Shown here piece by piece: positions 26,820 through 34,703 of a DNA stretch of 64,000 nt. The notes beneath the pieces are model-generated. The model was not told the DNA's origin. It made no database searches and was given only the letters and a program-made list of their open reading frames with translations. Each line of letters begins with the position of its first letter. Position 1 is the first letter of the stretch. The position numbers and the translations under genes are program-made. This stretch comes from Jeotgalibacillus marinus (GTDB lineage Bacteria; Bacillota; Bacilli; Bacillales; Jeotgalibacillaceae), in NCBI RefSeq assembly GCF_040801915.1, contig NZ_JBFMIA010000004.1, forward strand, positions 62,001 through 126,000, read 5' to 3'.

Positions 26820-28061
26820 TTATTCTTCATACGTTTTAAATACAATTGTAGCATTATGACCACCAAATCCTAGTGAGTTACTCATAGCTACTTTTACTTC
26901 TTTTTTCCTTGCTTCATGCGGTACATAATCAAGGTCACACTCTGGATCAGGAGTATCTAAATTGATTGTAGGTGGTAGGATTTTTTCTTTTAAAGCCAGA
27001 ACTGTAAAAATTGCTTCCACTCCACCAGCTGCTCCTAATAAATGCCCCGTCATGGACTTGGTTGAACTAACAGCTAATTTTTTTGCATGATCAGCAAAAA
27101 CTTCTTTGATCGCCATTGTTTCATATTTATCATTGTAAGGTGTGCTTGTACCGTGGGCATTAATGTAACCCACCTCATTTGGGTTGATGCCAGCATCTTC
27201 TAACGATTGGATCATCGCACGGACACCACCTTCTCCACCTGGAGCTGGGGCAGTAATGTGATGAGCATCTCCCGTAGATCCATACCCTACGATTTCTGCA
27301 TAGATTGGAGCATTTCTTTCTTTTGCGTGCTCCAGCTCTTCTAAAACGAGTATGCCTGCACCTTCTCCCATGACAAATCCATCACGATCTTGATCAAACG
27401 GACGGCTAGCTTTTGTCACATCTTGATTGAGTGTTAAGGCCGTGTTGGCAATAAAACCTGCCATCGCCATTTGTGAAATAGGGGCTTCAGCACCACCGGT
27501 CACCATTGCATCCGCATCGCCTCGTTGAATCACTTTAAATGCATCACCAATTGAATTCGTACCACTAGCACAAGCTGTCACTGTACAAGAATTCATCCCT
27601 TTTGCTCCAATGGCAATGGACACTTGACCTGCTGCCATATCAGGGATCATCATCGGTACGAAAAATGGACTTACTCGACGGTAGCCACGTTTTGAAAATA
27701 TTTCAAATTGCTTCTCAAACGTTTCCATCCCACCAATTCCTGAACCAATCCACACGCCAATTCGGTCAGCATTTGAGTCATTGATCTCAAGGTTGGCATC
27801 TTTTACAGCCATTTGCGATGACACAACCGCGTATTGTGTAAATCGGTCCATTTTCCTTGCTTCTTTTTTCTCCATATACTCTTCTATATTAAAATCCTTT
27901 AATTCTGCGACAGCTGATGCCGGGAAATCATCTTTGTTTAATCTCGTTAGTTCACCGATTCCTGATTTTCCAGCGATGATGTTGCTCCATGTTGTTTCAA
28001 CATCATTTCCTAAAGGAGAAACCATTCCTAATCCGGTGACTACTACACGACGTTTAGACAT
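26820..28061 (-). CDS. fabF: 3-oxoacyl-[ACP] synthase II
   Basis: A 413-residue condensing enzyme of fatty acid elongation. The catalytic Cys164 is in VTACASGTNS, and the two His residues lie in NAHGTSTPYNDKYE and STKSMTGHLLGAAG. It extends acyl-ACP with malonyl-ACP. The start is ATG 28061; AAGGAG is 12 bases upstream, and the GTG at 28082 lies upstream of that site. It follows fabH by 64 bases in a two-gene operon, as in B. subtilis. Confidence 0.96.
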   Translation of the reverse strand: MSKRRVVVTGLGMVSPLGNDVETTWSNIIAGKSGIGELTRLNKDDFPASAVAELKDFNIEEYMEKKEARKMDRFTQYAVVSSQMAVKDANLEINDSNADRIGVWIGSGIGGMETFEKQFEIFSKRGYRRVSPFFVPMMIPDMAAGQVSIAIGAKGMNSCTVTACASGTNSIGDAFKVIQRGDADAMVTGGAEAPISQMAMAGFIANTALTLNQDVTKASRPFDQDRDGFVMGEGAGILVLEELEHAKERNAPIYAEIVGYGSTGDAHHITAPAPGGEGGVRAMIQSLEDAGINPNEVGYINAHGTSTPYNDKYETMAIKEVFADHAKKLAVSSTKSMTGHLLGAAGGVEAIFTVLALKEKILPPTINLDTPDPECDLDYVPHEARKKEVKVAMSNSLGFGGHNATIVFKTYEE

Positions 28062-28125
28062 TTCAGTCGTCAACTCCTTCACGTTTTTTAACTATTAATT
28101 AGAATATTTGATTAGAATGTATTTA

Positions 28126-29061
28126 TTATCTTCCCCAGCGAAGTGCAATTGCCCCCCACGTTAATCCTCCACCGAATCCGACCATGACTAATAGGTCATC
28201 CTCTTTCACCTTCCCATTTTCAATATCTTCGACTAGCGAGATAGGAATAGAGGCTGCGGATGTGTTGCCATATTTATTAACCGTTTTTGACATTTTCTCA
28301 ATTGGCAGATCAAGGCGCTGCCTTGCAGATTCCATTATGCGAATATTAGCTTGATGAGGAATTAAGTAGTCTACTTCTTCTTTTGTAAGTCCAGCTTTTT
28401 CAAGAACGCGCATACTCGATTCTCCCATTTGACGAACCGCAAATTTAAACACCTCGCGTCCGTTCATAACGAGATTTTCATTTTCTTGATACAAATGCTC
28501 ACCTCCCGAACCATCTGCACCAAGATCAAAAGATAATACCCCTCTCTCTCCATTAACAGGGCCCAAGACCATCGCCCCAGCACCATCTCCAAAAAGAACG
28601 GCTGTATTACGATCTTCCATGTTTGTTATTTTTGATAGCTTCTCAACACCGACAACGAGGACATTTGTATATCCTGCATTCTCAATAAATTGCTTTGCCG
28701 TCACCATTCCATATATAAATCCTGTACAAGCAGCTGAGATGTCCATTGCTGAGGCTTTTTTGGCACCAAGCTTTTCCTGTAGCATACATGAGACGGATGG
28801 AAACGGCTGATCTGGCGTTACAGTTGCTACTAGTATCATGTCCAAATCTTCGGCATCAACATTTGCATCCTCTAGTGCTTTTACTGCTGCACCATAAGCC
28901 ATATCAGAAGTGTCAACATCATCATTCGCAATGCGCCGTTCTTCAATACCTGTGCGTGTACGAATCCATTCATCTGATGTGTCCATTATTTTTTCAAGAT
29001 CTTGATTCGTAACAATTTTTTCAGGTAAGTATCTTCCAATCCCCAATACTCCAGCACGCAT
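28126..29061 (-). CDS. fabH: 3-oxoacyl-[ACP] synthase III
   Basis: A 311-residue initiating condensing enzyme that joins acyl-CoA, usually branched in bacilli, to malonyl-ACP. The catalytic triad is visible: Cys112 in AACTGF, His in PHQANIR and Asn in YGNTSAASIP. Length and N-terminus (MRAGVLGIGRYLPE) are standard. It is the first gene of the operon, preceded by a probable FapR operator. Confidence 0.96.
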   Translation of the reverse strand: MRAGVLGIGRYLPEKIVTNQDLEKIMDTSDEWIRTRTGIEERRIANDDVDTSDMAYGAAVKALEDANVDAEDLDMILVATVTPDQPFPSVSCMLQEKLGAKKASAMDISAACTGFIYGMVTAKQFIENAGYTNVLVVGVEKLSKITNMEDRNTAVLFGDGAGAMVLGPVNGERGVLSFDLGADGSGGEHLYQENENLVMNGREVFKFAVRQMGESSMRVLEKAGLTKEEVDYLIPHQANIRIMESARQRLDLPIEKMSKTVNKYGNTSAASIPISLVEDIENGKVKEDDLLVMVGFGGGLTWGAIALRWGR

Positions 29062-29130
29062 ACATATTCCTTCTTTCTTTTGGATTAAGCCGCAAAGAAA
29101 TTATTTGTCTATCTCTATCTATTATCAATT

Positions 29131-29149
29131 ATTATGACTTGGTCCTAAT
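29131..29149 (-). promoter_or_regulatory. Probable FapR operator upstream of fabH
   Basis: On the minus strand ATTAGGACCAAGTCATAAT is an imperfect palindrome. It matches the FapR consensus (TTAGTACCTRGTACTAA) at about 13 of 17 positions as I recall it. A TATAAA -10-like box lies just before it, so it would sit at the transcription start, as FapR sites do. Binding would make fabHF respond to malonyl-CoA. Confidence 0.55.
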
Positions 29150-29221
29150 TTTATAACAAACTTCAATTTTTTACAACAATGACCCTACATGTAAAGGTAC
29201 TTTCGCTTGTTAATGATCAAA

Positions 29222-29280
29222 CAAACCCACTCATACCAATTGGCTAATCTTTTATAATTGCCATGGCACTTAGTGGGTTA
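29222..29280 (-). terminator. Probable terminator of comZ
   Basis: AACCCACT (29224-29231) pairs with AGTGGGTT (29272-29279), with further pairing (CCAAT/TGGC type) inside; on the minus strand it is followed by TTGTTT. Confidence 0.55.
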
Positions 29281-29288
29281 CTGTTCGT

Positions 29289-29480
29289 TTATTCGTCTTT
29301 TTGTGTAGCTTCTTTACATCCTAATTCGTAAGCGTCGTTCATTGCTTTTGCGAAAAGCCCCATGAATGGTTGTAGCGATTCGATTGAAACTTCAATCCCC
29401 GCTTGCTCCATACGCTCCTTCGCTTCTGGTAAATATTTCATTGCGATTTGCATGAATTCCATTGTTTTATCTTGTGCCAT
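29289..29480 (-). CDS. comZ: ComZ, late competence regulator
   Basis: A 63-residue protein. The segment MEFMQIAMKYLPEAKERMEQAGI and IESLQPFMGLF match B. subtilis ComZ (also 63 residues) closely. ComZ represses the comG competence operon. ATG 29480 has GGGAG 8 bases upstream; a GTG at 29489 is not needed. With coiA, mecA and oppABCDF in the same window, competence functions are well represented, although comK and comG themselves are elsewhere. Confidence 0.85.
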   Translation of the reverse strand: MAQDKTMEFMQIAMKYLPEAKERMEQAGIEVSIESLQPFMGLFAKAMNDAYELGCKEATQKDE

Positions 29481-29718
29481 TAGATACACTCCCTTTTGTA
29501 TTTCAACCTAACCGAATAAACGGATCTATGAAGGTTCATTTATTTACATTTATATATTACCCTACAAACTGAAGATGTTCCATCTATCTGTACGGACAAC
29601 TAGTAATTTTCAATAATTTTCACGTTATCGATATTTATTTTCAGTTGATCTGTGGTAATATAGAAATAGAGTGTGTAAAAAGATAGGCGATACATATTTG
29701 TGAAACGAGGTGACGTTA

Positions 29719-29904
29719 ATGGCTTATATTTGGACGTTTTTTTGGACATTCCTATTGATCCAAATGGCAACTTATGTAGTTAGTTCAATGAATGGAGTAC
29801 CTTATAATTTTGTGACAGGTACGACTATTGCGGTTATAGCAACAGTAGCCATCTTTGTTATTGGAGCTATTATTCCTAAGCCTCAAGTCGAAGAACAACA
29901 CTAA
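29719..29904 (+). CDS. DUF2929 small membrane protein (YjzD-like)
   Basis: A 61-residue protein with two membrane helices (about 2-24 and 34-54) separated by SSMNGVPYNFVTG, with a short acidic tail. It resembles the DUF2929/YjzD family of bacilli, encoded near clpB/comZ. GAGGTG six bases before ATG 29719 fixes the start. Function unknown. A perfect hairpin terminator follows at once. Confidence 0.7.
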   Translation: MAYIWTFFWTFLLIQMATYVVSSMNGVPYNFVTGTTIAVIATVAIFVIGAIIPKPQVEEQH

Positions 29905-29941
29905 AAAACATGATCCCATATTGAATGGGATCATGTTTTTT
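29905..29941. terminator. Bidirectional terminator after the DUF2929 gene and clpB
   Basis: AAAACATGATCCCAT (29905-29919) pairs with ATGGGATCATGTTTT (29925-29939), with T-runs on both strands. For clpB it lies about 125 bases beyond the stop codon, past the RNA-like element. Confidence 0.9.
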
Positions 29942-29952
29942 TAAGTGTATTT

Positions 29953-30067
29953 CCCGAAAGAATACCCCCCTCCTCAAGGAATGATAAGGGCGTAGTGCAA
30001 TGAGTTGGGTGGGTATGAATTTCGGGTAATCCTCCACTTCAAGCGTAGCTATGTGGGAGTAGTTCAA
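29953..30067 (+). ncRNA. Solo IS200/IS605-type right-end / omega-RNA-like element at the clpB 3' end
   Basis: A compact foldable segment. CCCGAAA (29953-29959) pairs with TTTCGGG (30020-30026), and ATACCC (29962-29967) with GGGTAT (30011-30016). Inside is TCC-TCAA-GGA, and a second hairpin CTCCAC / GTGGGAG (30032-30037, 30053-30059) encloses AGC-GTA-GCT. The 3' part, CCACTTCAAGCGTAGCTA and GAGTAGTTCAA, recurs at 34266-34298 on the other strand. It resembles the 3' end of TnpB-associated elements. The terminal TTCAA contains the complement of the clpB stop codon. The identity is inferred from memory of such ends, with no transposase gene present. Confidence 0.4.
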
Positions 30068-32649
30068 TCTACCGTCATCTTGTTGTCATTTAGTTTCACA
30101 AAAACCTTTTGATGTGGCTTGATTGTCCCTTTTATTAATTCTTTTGCAAGCAGTGTTTCCAGCTCTTTTTGTATAAATCGTTTCAACGGCCTTGCACCAA
30201 ACGCTGGATCATAAGCTGATTCAGCAATAAAAGCAGCTACATCATCTGAAACAATGAGATCGATGTGTTGTTCTGCCAATCTCACGCGTAGCTCTTCCAC
30301 CATTTTCCTAACAATTCCAGCCATATGAACCGTTGTAAGTGGATTAAACAGAACAATGTCGTCCATACGATTTAGCAGTTCAGGTCTAAAGTGACTTCTT
30401 AGTTCTAACATAACTTTGTCTCGGACGTCATTGCTTTCATTTTGAGTATGGTCAAGCATATAAGACGATCCAATGTTGGATGTCATAATAATGATCGTAT
30501 TACGGAAATCAACTGTTCGTCCCTTTGAATCAGTAATTCGTCCATCATCAAGCATTTGCAGTAAAATATTGAATACTTCTGGGTGCGCTTTTTCAATTTC
30601 GTCAAGCAAAATGACCGAGTATGGTTTTCTGCGAACTGCTTCTGTAAGCTGGCCACCTTCCTCATACCCCACGTACCCTGGTGGAGCTCCGATTAATCTG
30701 GCTACCGCATGCTTTTCCATGTACTCTGACATATCCATTCGGACCATGTGCTGTTCACTGTCAAATAGTGTTTTCGCAAGCGTTTTTGCAAGCTCCGTTT
30801 TACCAACCCCAGTTGGACCTAAAAAGATAAATGAACCAATTGGTCGATTTGGGTCTTTAATCCCCGCTCTCGCTCGAATCACAGCTTCACTTACCGATTC
30901 GACTGCTTCCTTTTGACCAATGACACTTTCAGTTAATATCTCTTCTAAACGTAAAAGTTTTTGACGCTCTCCTTCAACTAAACGATCTACAGGGATTCCT
31001 GTCCACCGCGCGACGATGTTTGCGATCTGTTCTTCTGTTACTTCTTCACGCAGTAAACGATCACCTTTATCATCACTTTTGACTTGTTGTTCAAGTGCTT
31101 TTAATTCTTTTTCAACGGCAGGAATTTGACCATGCTTCAACTCTGCCGCTTTTGTTAAATTATAATCACTTTCAGCTTCTTCAAGATCTCTTCTTAATTG
31201 ATCTAGTTCTTCTCGCTTTTGTTGAATGGTTAAAATGGACTGTTTTTCATGTTCCCATTTTGCTCGCATAGCATTGCTTGTTTCTTTTAAATTCGCAAGC
31301 TCGTGACGCAAATTTTTCAACCTTTCGCGACTCGCAAGATCATTTTCTTTTGAAAGTGCAGCCTCTTCAATTTCAAGTTGCATGACTCGTCTAGTTGATT
31401 CATCTAGTTCTGATGGCATCGAATCAATTTCAGTCCTGATCATCGCACACGCTTCATCCATTAAATCAATCGCCTTATCCGGTAAAAATCGTTCTGTGAT
31501 ATAGCGCGTAGATAAGGAAACAGCTGTTACAAGTGCTCTGTCATGAATATTGACTCCATGATGGATCTCAAAACGTTCTTTCAACCCTCTTAAAATTGAT
31601 ACAGTGTCTTCTTCATTCGGTTCTTGAACAAGTACTTGTTGGAAACGACGTTCAAGTGCAGGATCTTTTTCAATATATTGCCGATGTTCATTTAAAGTGG
31701 TAGCGCCAATACAGTGAATTTCTCCACGCGCAAGCATTGGTTTTAACATATTGCCTGCATCCATCGCGCCTTCTGTTTTACCCGCTCCTACAATCGTGTG
31801 TAACTCGTCAATAAAAAGTAAAATACGCCCTTCACTCTTTTTGACTTCAGCAAGAACCGCCTTTAACCGCTCTTCAAACTCTCCTCTATATTTTGCACCG
31901 GCAACCAATGCACTCATATCGAGTTCAAAAACTGTTTTATCTTTCAGACCTTCTGGAACATCTTTACGGACGATTCGCTGAGCTAAGCCCTCAACGATCG
32001 CAGTTTTCCCCACACCAGGTTCACCGATTAAAACAGGATTGTTTTTCGTTTTTCGAGATAAAATTCGTATGACATGACGAATTTCTGAATCTCGTCCAAT
32101 GACAGGATCCACTTTTCCTTTACGAACTTCTTCAACGAGGTCTCGTCCATATTTAGCAAGCGCTTCATATGTTTCTTCTGGATTTTGTGTTGTCACTCTA
32201 CGTCCTCCTCTGATCACACCCACCACTTCTTTAAGTTGGGTTCGTTCAACCCCTTGTTGTTGTAGGTATGTTACGATTGGAACAGAAGGAAGTTTCATTA
32301 AAGCAATCATCATATGCTCGATTGAAACGTATTCATCTTCATATTCCTGTTGAATTTTAATTGCCTTTTTAAACCATTGTTGTGTACTATTTGAAATGCT
32401 CGAACCATATTGACTTTGGTCTCCACTAATGGTTACAAATCGAGCAATTATTTTCGTTATTTCTTCTTTTAAAAGGTGGATATCAACCTCAAGTTTGTGT
32501 GTGATTTGTTGGGCAAGACCATCCGTATCATTAATCATAGCAAAGAATATATGCTCTACTTCAATCGTATTATGTTTATGTTCAATCGCTTTATTTTGTC
32601 CTGCAACGAGTGCATCTTGTACTTTATATGTCATTTGATCTAGCTTCAC
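30064..32649 (-). CDS. clpB: ATP-dependent chaperone ClpB
   Basis: An 861-residue Hsp100 disaggregase. The N-terminal Clp repeats (about 1-145) precede AAA+ domain 1 (Walker A GEPGVGKTA), the coiled-coil M domain (about 410-525) and AAA+ domain 2 (Walker A GPTGVGKTE), ending in the C-terminal oligomerisation domain. No ClpP-binding IGF loop is seen, which fits ClpB. It starts with GTG, with AAAGGGGTGAT upstream. The TGA stop lies inside the end of the adjoining transposon-like element. A CtsR-like operator precedes it. Confidence 0.95.
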   Translation of the reverse strand: MKLDQMTYKVQDALVAGQNKAIEHKHNTIEVEHIFFAMINDTDGLAQQITHKLEVDIHLLKEEITKIIARFVTISGDQSQYGSSISNSTQQWFKKAIKIQQEYEDEYVSIEHMMIALMKLPSVPIVTYLQQQGVERTQLKEVVGVIRGGRRVTTQNPEETYEALAKYGRDLVEEVRKGKVDPVIGRDSEIRHVIRILSRKTKNNPVLIGEPGVGKTAIVEGLAQRIVRKDVPEGLKDKTVFELDMSALVAGAKYRGEFEERLKAVLAEVKKSEGRILLFIDELHTIVGAGKTEGAMDAGNMLKPMLARGEIHCIGATTLNEHRQYIEKDPALERRFQQVLVQEPNEEDTVSILRGLKERFEIHHGVNIHDRALVTAVSLSTRYITERFLPDKAIDLMDEACAMIRTEIDSMPSELDESTRRVMQLEIEEAALSKENDLASRERLKNLRHELANLKETSNAMRAKWEHEKQSILTIQQKREELDQLRRDLEEAESDYNLTKAAELKHGQIPAVEKELKALEQQVKSDDKGDRLLREEVTEEQIANIVARWTGIPVDRLVEGERQKLLRLEEILTESVIGQKEAVESVSEAVIRARAGIKDPNRPIGSFIFLGPTGVGKTELAKTLAKTLFDSEQHMVRMDMSEYMEKHAVARLIGAPPGYVGYEEGGQLTEAVRRKPYSVILLDEIEKAHPEVFNILLQMLDDGRITDSKGRTVDFRNTIIIMTSNIGSSYMLDHTQNESNDVRDKVMLELRSHFRPELLNRMDDIVLFNPLTTVHMAGIVRKMVEELRVRLAEQHIDLIVSDDVAAFIAESAYDPAFGARPLKRFIQKELETLLAKELIKGTIKPHQKVFVKLNDNKMTVD

Positions 32650-32660
32650 TCGATCACCCC

Positions 32661-32677
32661 TTTGACCATTCTCGACC
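32661..32677 (-). promoter_or_regulatory. CtsR-like operator of clpB
   Basis: Minus strand GGTCGAG-AAT-GGTCAAA is a heptad direct repeat with 3-base spacing. The second heptad is a perfect CtsR half-site and the first has two mismatches. It lies directly before the clpB ribosome site, consistent with heat-shock repression by CtsR. No CIRCE element was seen. Confidence 0.6.
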
Positions 32678-32793
32678 TTTAAGTTATCGTAGCATTTTCT
32701 TTATCAACTTGTACAGAAGGTTGGCTTTACATCGTTAGTGTTAGATGATTAAATTAGGAATAGTGTTTAGATAAAAAGCAGGCGGAGGTTTAT

Positions 32794-33627
32794 ATGGAGC
32801 TAGAACAGTTATATATCATCTTAAAGTATTTATTTTTAGGCTTATTTCAAGGGTTAACTGAACCAATTCCGGTCTCATCAAGTGGTCATTTGCAACTTGC
32901 TCAGTATTTTCTTGGAATTGAAATAGAAGTAAAAGAATTTACTTTTGAGTTAATCGTAAATTCTGCTTCACTGATTGCTGTTCTTTTGATTTATCGTGAA
33001 GATATTAAGCGTTTAATCGTTCGTGGATTAGGATACATAAAAACGAAAGATCCAGCGGACAAAAAAGAGTTTCATTTTATTATTTACCTTATTATTGGAA
33101 CGATTCCAGCAGGTCTGATTGGCGTATTGTTCAGTGATAAGATCTCTGAGAATCTTTCTAGTATTACTACAGTGGCGATTGCACTGATGGTTACAGGTAT
33201 TGCCCTGTTTATGATTCGTAATTTACGAGGACGTCGCGGAGAAGGCGGCATGACCATTAAAGATGCGATCATTATTGGTTTTGCACAAGCAGTTGCACTT
33301 ATTCCTGGTATTAGCCGCAGTGGTGCAACGATTGTCGCCGCAATGGCGCGTGGAATTCATCAAGAAACGGCTTTGCGTTACTCATTCCTGTTATTTATCC
33401 CGGTAAGTTTGGGTGGAATGGTTCTAAGTATCTCGGACTTTTTAAAAGATGACCAATTGGCAGAGCTTTGGATTCCATATGTAATAGCTTTCCTAGGGGC
33501 CCTTATCGCATCCTACTTTTCTTTAAAATGGTTCATGAACATAATGGCCAAAGGTAATCTTGTTTATTTCGCCATCTACTGTTTAACGGTTGGGCCGATT
33601 GTATTATTGGTATTATTCTTACAATAG
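32794..33627 (+). CDS. uppP: Undecaprenyl-diphosphatase UppP (BacA)
   Basis: A 277-residue polytopic membrane enzyme that recycles undecaprenyl pyrophosphate to the monophosphate carrier used in cell-wall synthesis; its activity gives bacitracin resistance. Motif 1 is QGLTEPIPVSSSGH (19-32) and motif 2 is PGISRSGAT, the two catalytic blocks of the family. About eight hydrophobic segments follow. The EPIP form of motif 1 differs from the more usual EFLP/EWLP. GGCGGAGG precedes the ATG. Confidence 0.93.
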   Translation: MELEQLYIILKYLFLGLFQGLTEPIPVSSSGHLQLAQYFLGIEIEVKEFTFELIVNSASLIAVLLIYREDIKRLIVRGLGYIKTKDPADKKEFHFIIYLIIGTIPAGLIGVLFSDKISENLSSITTVAIALMVTGIALFMIRNLRGRRGEGGMTIKDAIIIGFAQAVALIPGISRSGATIVAAMARGIHQETALRYSFLLFIPVSLGGMVLSISDFLKDDQLAELWIPYVIAFLGALIASYFSLKWFMNIMAKGNLVYFAIYCLTVGPIVLLVLFLQ

Positions 33628-33637
33628 AAATGTATAT

Positions 33638-33672
33638 AAGCAGCTTCGCCATATGTGCGTGGCTGCTTTCTT
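33638..33672 (+). terminator. Terminator of uppP
   Basis: AAGCAGC (33638-33644) pairs with GCTGCTT (33662-33668), followed by a T-rich tail. Confidence 0.7.
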
Positions 33673-33725
33673 ATCCTTTATTAACGAATTCTAACCTCTT
33701 AACATACACTCTCTTACTAAAAAGT

Positions 33726-33760
33726 AAAAAAGAGACCACGCATTCAAGCGTAATCTCTCC
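33726..33760 (-). terminator. Terminator of the DUF59 gene
   Basis: GAGACCACGC (33732-33741) pairs with GCGTAATCTC (33749-33758) using two G-U pairs; on the minus strand six T residues follow. Confidence 0.8.
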
Positions 33761-33775
33761 TTATAAAACTCTCAA

Positions 33776-34084
33776 TCATGTTATCCCCAATGCAATTTTA
33801 GCGTAACGGGACATATTGTCTCTGCTCCATGGTGGGCTCCACACGATATTCACATCGACTTCTTTTACTTCTGGAATATCTGCTAAGGCAGCTTTTACTT
33901 GGTCTACAATAACTGGCGCGAGTGGACAACCCATTGACGTTAGTGTCATTTTCACTTCAGTAGCCCCAGTGTCATCCATATCTACATCATACACCAAACC
34001 TAAGTTAACAATGTCTATGCCAAGCTCCGGATCGATTACTTGTTCAAGAGCGCCCATGAGGCTTTCTTTTACATCCTTATCCAT
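33776..34084 (-). CDS. DUF59/MIP18-family Fe-S cluster assembly protein (YitW-like)
   Basis: A 102-residue single-domain protein of the SufT/MIP18 group. ALEQVIDPELGIDIVNLGLVY is the family N-terminal motif, and TLTSMGCPLAPVIVDQV carries the conserved cysteine. IVWSPPWSRDNMS is the typical C-terminal block. It probably acts in maturing iron-sulphur proteins. ATG 34084 follows GAGGAGTG; an upstream in-frame start is not supported. Monocistronic. Confidence 0.9.
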   Translation of the reverse strand: MDKDVKESLMGALEQVIDPELGIDIVNLGLVYDVDMDDTGATEVKMTLTSMGCPLAPVIVDQVKAALADIPEVKEVDVNIVWSPPWSRDNMSRYAKIALGIT

Positions 34085-34184
34085 TAATATCACTCCTCTA
34101 ACCTTCTAATCTTTGTCTATCATATCAAACTTAGTCCATAAGTGAAAATGTTTAGTTCAACGATTACACCCAAACCATGTAACC

Positions 34185-34251
34185 GTCTGAAGTAACCCTT
34201 TTCTCGTTACCTTATGTCCTTCGGCTAATCATGGATGAGGCCCCTTCAGAC
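34185..34251. other. Predicted three-way-junction RNA fold
   Basis: GTCTGAAG (34185-34192) pairs perfectly with CTTCAGAC (34244-34251). Inside are hairpins GTAAC/GTTAC (34192-34196, 34206-34210) and CCTTAT/ATGAGG (34210-34215, 34235-34240). Either strand can form it, and the transcribed strand is unknown. I do not recognise an RNA family. Confidence 0.4.
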
Positions 34252-34532
34252 TGTTCAATTTCACTTGAACTACTCACCGCTTAGCTACGCTTGAAGTGGG
34301 AGATTCCTGCGAACACCAGTGCAACCAGAGTGCTCTTTGAAAACTGAAGATATGAGGTTGTTGTAGGAAATTCGTTTAACGTAAAATCTTCAACGTTCTA
34401 CCGTTCACGCTTGCTGAAATTGCGAAAACCACGCTAAGTAAGTGAGCATGTCGAGTCCAACGTCCAGTTTTTTGTTTTTTAGGGTAGGGACTACCCATAG
34501 AGCCTGCTAAATAACGTGGTTGTACATTTTTA

Positions 34533-34620
34533 ATATACCAAGTATTTCAGGCTAACGTCTACCCGAAATTCAAGATAAATAATCTCACTACAACAGACAA
34601 TTTATGATATACCAAGTATT
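34533..34620. repeat. 14-base direct repeat pair
   Basis: ATATACCAAGTATT occurs at 34533-34546 and again at 34607-34620, bracketing 60 bases that include the 12-mer shared with the clpB-adjacent element. It could be a duplication scar. Confidence 0.7.
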
Positions 34621-34703
34621 ATAAATTTGCAATTATACGAAAAATGAGAGAAAGTGTTACAATAACCATTAGTTAAACTTAATTGCTAAAGGAGATCTAC
34701 TGA

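Larger units (their letters stand above)
34141..34640. other. Non-coding patch of structured and repeat-like sequence
   Basis: About 560 bases separate the DUF59 and HAD genes and hold no credible gene. Seen in order: a foldable segment bracketed by GTTCAA copies (34155-34160, 34253-34258); an IS605-end-like segment (34261-34325, minus orientation) sharing 18+11 bases with 29953-30067; a boxA-like TGCTCTTTGAAAACTGAA (34331-34348); a hairpin GGGTAG-GGA-CTACCC (34482-34496); the 12-mer GAATTTCGGGTA (complement of 34561-34572), also shared with the clpB element; and a 14-base direct repeat. It looks like a landing site of mobile RNA-type elements. Confidence 0.5.

Noticed and set aside
30473..30916. 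147-codon frame antisense to clpB (with other frames at 31751-32638)
   Set aside because: Ser/Ile-rich mirror of conserved AAA+ codons; no start signal and no independent features.
32794..33627. UppP inactivation because of the EPIP variant of motif 1
   Set aside because: The essential Gln/Glu, SSSGH and PGISRSG residues are all present; the change is outside the catalytic positions.
34141..34260. tRNA or tRNA-like gene in the structured patch
   Set aside because: The junction fold lacks anticodon-arm and T-arm geometry and a CCA-proximal acceptor stem; stem lengths do not fit.
34331..34480. rRNA leader or partial rRNA operon
   Set aside because: Only the boxA-like motif resembles one; no 16S, 23S, 5S or tRNA sequence follows.
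34533..34620. Direct repeats considered as a CRISPR array
   Set aside because: Only two 14-base copies, no regular spacers and no cas genes in the window.
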